In this document: in pieces, positions 12,597 through 13,632 of the stretch
Numbering within the stretch: the first letter of the stretch is position 1
How the letters are laid out: every line of letters begins with the position of its first letter
Assembly (NCBI GenBank): GCA_944382705.1
Contig: CALWNE010000022.1
Location: 1 to 13,632, forward strand
Origin: an uncultured Allofournierella sp.
GTDB lineage: Bacteria > Bacillota > Clostridia > Oscillospirales > Ruminococcaceae
Direction of reading: 5' to 3'
Length of the DNA: 13,632 nucleotides
Notes under the pieces: generated by a model
Seen by the model: the letters and a program-made list of their open reading frames with translations, nothing else
Database searches by the model: none
What the model was told of the DNA's origin: nothing
Made by a program: the position numbers and the translations under genes

Positions 12597-13049
12597 ATGG
12601 CAAAAACAGGCGTGTATCCTGTGTATGAGAATGCATTTAAAATCAACAACAGGGGCCGCAGCGGCGATGCCCTGGTAACCATTGCGGAGATGGAAAGCTT
12701 TAGCGTGTCCATTGACGGCAACACCGCAGAGTGGAGCCCCCTGGAGGCTGCTGGCTGGATGCGCCGCATGGTCACGGGTAAATCCCTGACCATTACCCTG
12801 ACCGGCAAGCGCCATGTGGGCGATGCGGGCAACGATTATCTGGCCGGGTTGGCATGGTGCACCGGCGAAGATTGCAACAGCCAGTTTGAATGGACCTTTC
12901 CCAGCGGCGCAAAGCTGAAATTTGACTGCGTGGTGAATGTAACCAACCCCGGCGGCGGTGAAAGCCGGGATGTGGCCCCGCTGGAGGTGGAAATCCTCAG
13001 CGATGGCAAGCCCACCTTTACCCCTGCGGTCTTGGCGGTGGAGTATTAA
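12597..13049 (+). CDS. Major tail tube protein
   Basis: The 150-residue, beta-rich protein lies immediately before the tail assembly chaperone, the constant position of the tail tube gene in siphoviruses. AAAGGAGTGA precedes ATG 12597. Features include GVYPVYENAFKINNRGRSGD at the start, VTIAEMESFSVSIDGNTAEW, MVTGKSLTITLTGKRHVGD and a tail EVEILSDGKPTFTPAV, all compatible with the tube fold built from a beta sandwich. It polymerises into the hollow tube through which DNA is ejected. A terminator follows at once, so tube mRNA can be made in excess of the downstream genes. Confidence 0.87.
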   Translation: MAKTGVYPVYENAFKINNRGRSGDALVTIAEMESFSVSIDGNTAEWSPLEAAGWMRRMVTGKSLTITLTGKRHVGDAGNDYLAGLAWCTGEDCNSQFEWTFPSGAKLKFDCVVNVTNPGGGESRDVAPLEVEILSDGKPTFTPAVLAVEY

Positions 13050-13078
13050 GCGCCAAACACAACCGAACAGTACATAAG

Positions 13079-13107
13079 CCTCGCCCATCCCTGGGCGGGG
13101 TATTTTT
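13079..13107 (+). terminator. Terminator after the tail tube gene
   Basis: CCTCGCCC (13079-13086) and GGGCGGGG (13093-13100) form 8 pairs with one G-U around an ATCCCT loop, followed by TATTTTT. It lies between tail tube and chaperone, probably a partial terminator that sets their ratio. Confidence 0.85.
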
Positions 13108-13134
13108 AACCCTATTTTGAAAGGAAAAAATGAT

Positions 13135-13446
13135 ATGAGCAAACTGTATACCTTGGATGAAAAACTGTTGACCGGTACTCCCGAAATCCGCATTGGCGAT
13201 AAATGCTACCCCGTGGACAACCGACAGAAGACCGTAAAAAAGCTGATGAAGCTGAACCTCACCGAGGAAAGCGACCAGATGGACGAAGCCCTCAAGCTGG
13301 CCTTTGGTTCCGGCTTTAAGGAGATTGACACCATGGATCTGCCCTTTCCTGCTTATCAAAAGCTGTTCGAGCTGGTGATGGCAGCGGTCACCGGCGAGGA
13401 GCCGGAGGAAATCGCCGCCCGATTTCAGAGGAAAAAAGACCAGTAA
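13135..13446 (+). CDS. Tail assembly chaperone, first frame (gpG-like)
   Basis: A 103-residue protein from ATG 13135 with AAAGGA (13120-13125) 9 bases upstream; the open frame runs back to 13117 but only ATG 13135 has suitable spacing. It reads LYTLDEKLLTGTPEIRIGDKCYPVDNRQKTVKKLMKL, then an acidic helix TEESDQMDEALKLAFG and PFPAYQKLFELVMAAVTGEEPEEIAARFQRKKDQ. This matches the first of the two overlapping tail chaperone frames that coat the tape measure protein before tube assembly. Its last codons are AGG AAA AAA GAC CAG TAA, a run of six A followed by G at a position where ribosomes could slip into the next frame. Confidence 0.85.
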   Translation: MSKLYTLDEKLLTGTPEIRIGDKCYPVDNRQKTVKKLMKLNLTEESDQMDEALKLAFGSGFKEIDTMDLPFPAYQKLFELVMAAVTGEEPEEIAARFQRKKDQ

Positions 13447-13465
13447 CAGCGAAGCCTGTTACGAC

Positions 13466-13632
13466 ATGGAGCTGGATGCCGTACTGATTGAGCAGAGCAT
13501 CGCCAAACAGTACGGCGTTCTGCCCAGTGCTCAGCCGGAGCTGCCCTATTGGGAGTGGGCAAGGCTGGTGTCCGGCCTTATGGATGATACCCCACTGGGC
13601 CGGGTGGTGGCGGTACGCAGCGAGAGCGACCC
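13466..13632 (+). CDS. Gp15-like tail chaperone second frame (partial, probably read by frameshift)
   Basis: The +1 frame is open from before the upstream stop to the window end. From ATG 13466 it reads MELDAVLIEQSIAKQYGVLPS, then ELPYWEWARLVSGLMDDTPLGRVVAVRSESD. That resembles phage Gp15 proteins (PF06854), in which an acidic start, a YG-containing helix, LHWWKF-like and GLPEDT-like segments and a final RS motif recur. No Shine-Dalgarno precedes ATG 13466, and in-frame sense codons continue back through 13430, so it is most likely made as a fusion to the preceding chaperone by slippage at the A6G run. The true length is unknown because the window ends here. Confidence 0.72.
   Translation, partial: MELDAVLIEQSIAKQYGVLPSAQPELPYWEWARLVSGLMDDTPLGRVVAVRSESD

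Noticed and set aside
1..13632. CRISPR arrays, tRNA genes, insertion sequences, attachment sites
   Set aside because: No regularly spaced repeats, cloverleaf-like stretch, transposase or integrase gene, or paired att-like repeat was seen.

Overview
This window is a stretch of temperate-phage (prophage) genome from a GC-rich member of the Firmicutes, most likely an anaerobic gut Clostridia (Oscillospirales/Ruminococcaceae type). The reasons are AGGAGG-type Shine-Dalgarno sites before almost every gene, TRTGNTATAAT extended -10 promoters, RinA/ArpU-like late regulators, and a head-gene order (small and large terminase, portal, type-2 minor capsid, scaffold, major capsid, connectors, tail tube, tail chaperone) typical of SPP1/A118-like siphoviruses. 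The host assignment is inference; no integrase, att site, tRNA, rRNA or CRISPR array is present.

Left arm (1-3163): the end of an unknown gene, a RusA-type Holliday-junction resolvase, a small zinc-ribbon protein and a small unknown protein, mostly joined by ATGA overlaps. Then come two sigma-region-4-like (RinA/ArpU/DUF1492-type) regulators flanking a solitary beta-class DNA methyltransferase. Between the first regulator and the methylase lies a 274-base gene-free, fold-rich leader ending in a rho-independent terminator.

Reversed island (3184-3819): the only leftward genes in the window, bounded by a terminator on each side. They encode a 38-residue one-membrane-segment peptide with a seven-lysine tail, a 52-residue two-segment membrane protein, and a ribbon-helix-helix repressor whose start overlaps the 52-residue gene. 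The leftward promoter carries a perfect 18-bp palindrome between its -35 and -10. A second strong promoter faces it from inside the island and would make an RNA antisense to the whole peptide gene, ending at the 3792-3819 terminator. The peptide mRNA can also pair its coding region with its 3' UTR. Together this has the architecture of a type I toxin-antitoxin module joined to a small-membrane-protein/repressor pair, and it is the strongest candidate for an undescribed system here.

Right arm (3902-13632): packaging and head genes. The minor capsid protein has an extra C-terminal domain of AT-richer composition with a JAMM-like HNHP...S..D motif, followed by a small overlapping gene that could be its partner, then two tandem terminator hairpins before the glutamine-rich scaffold. 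The right end has the tail tube, a terminator, and a tail assembly chaperone with an A6G slip site that would join it to a Gp15-like second frame running off the window.
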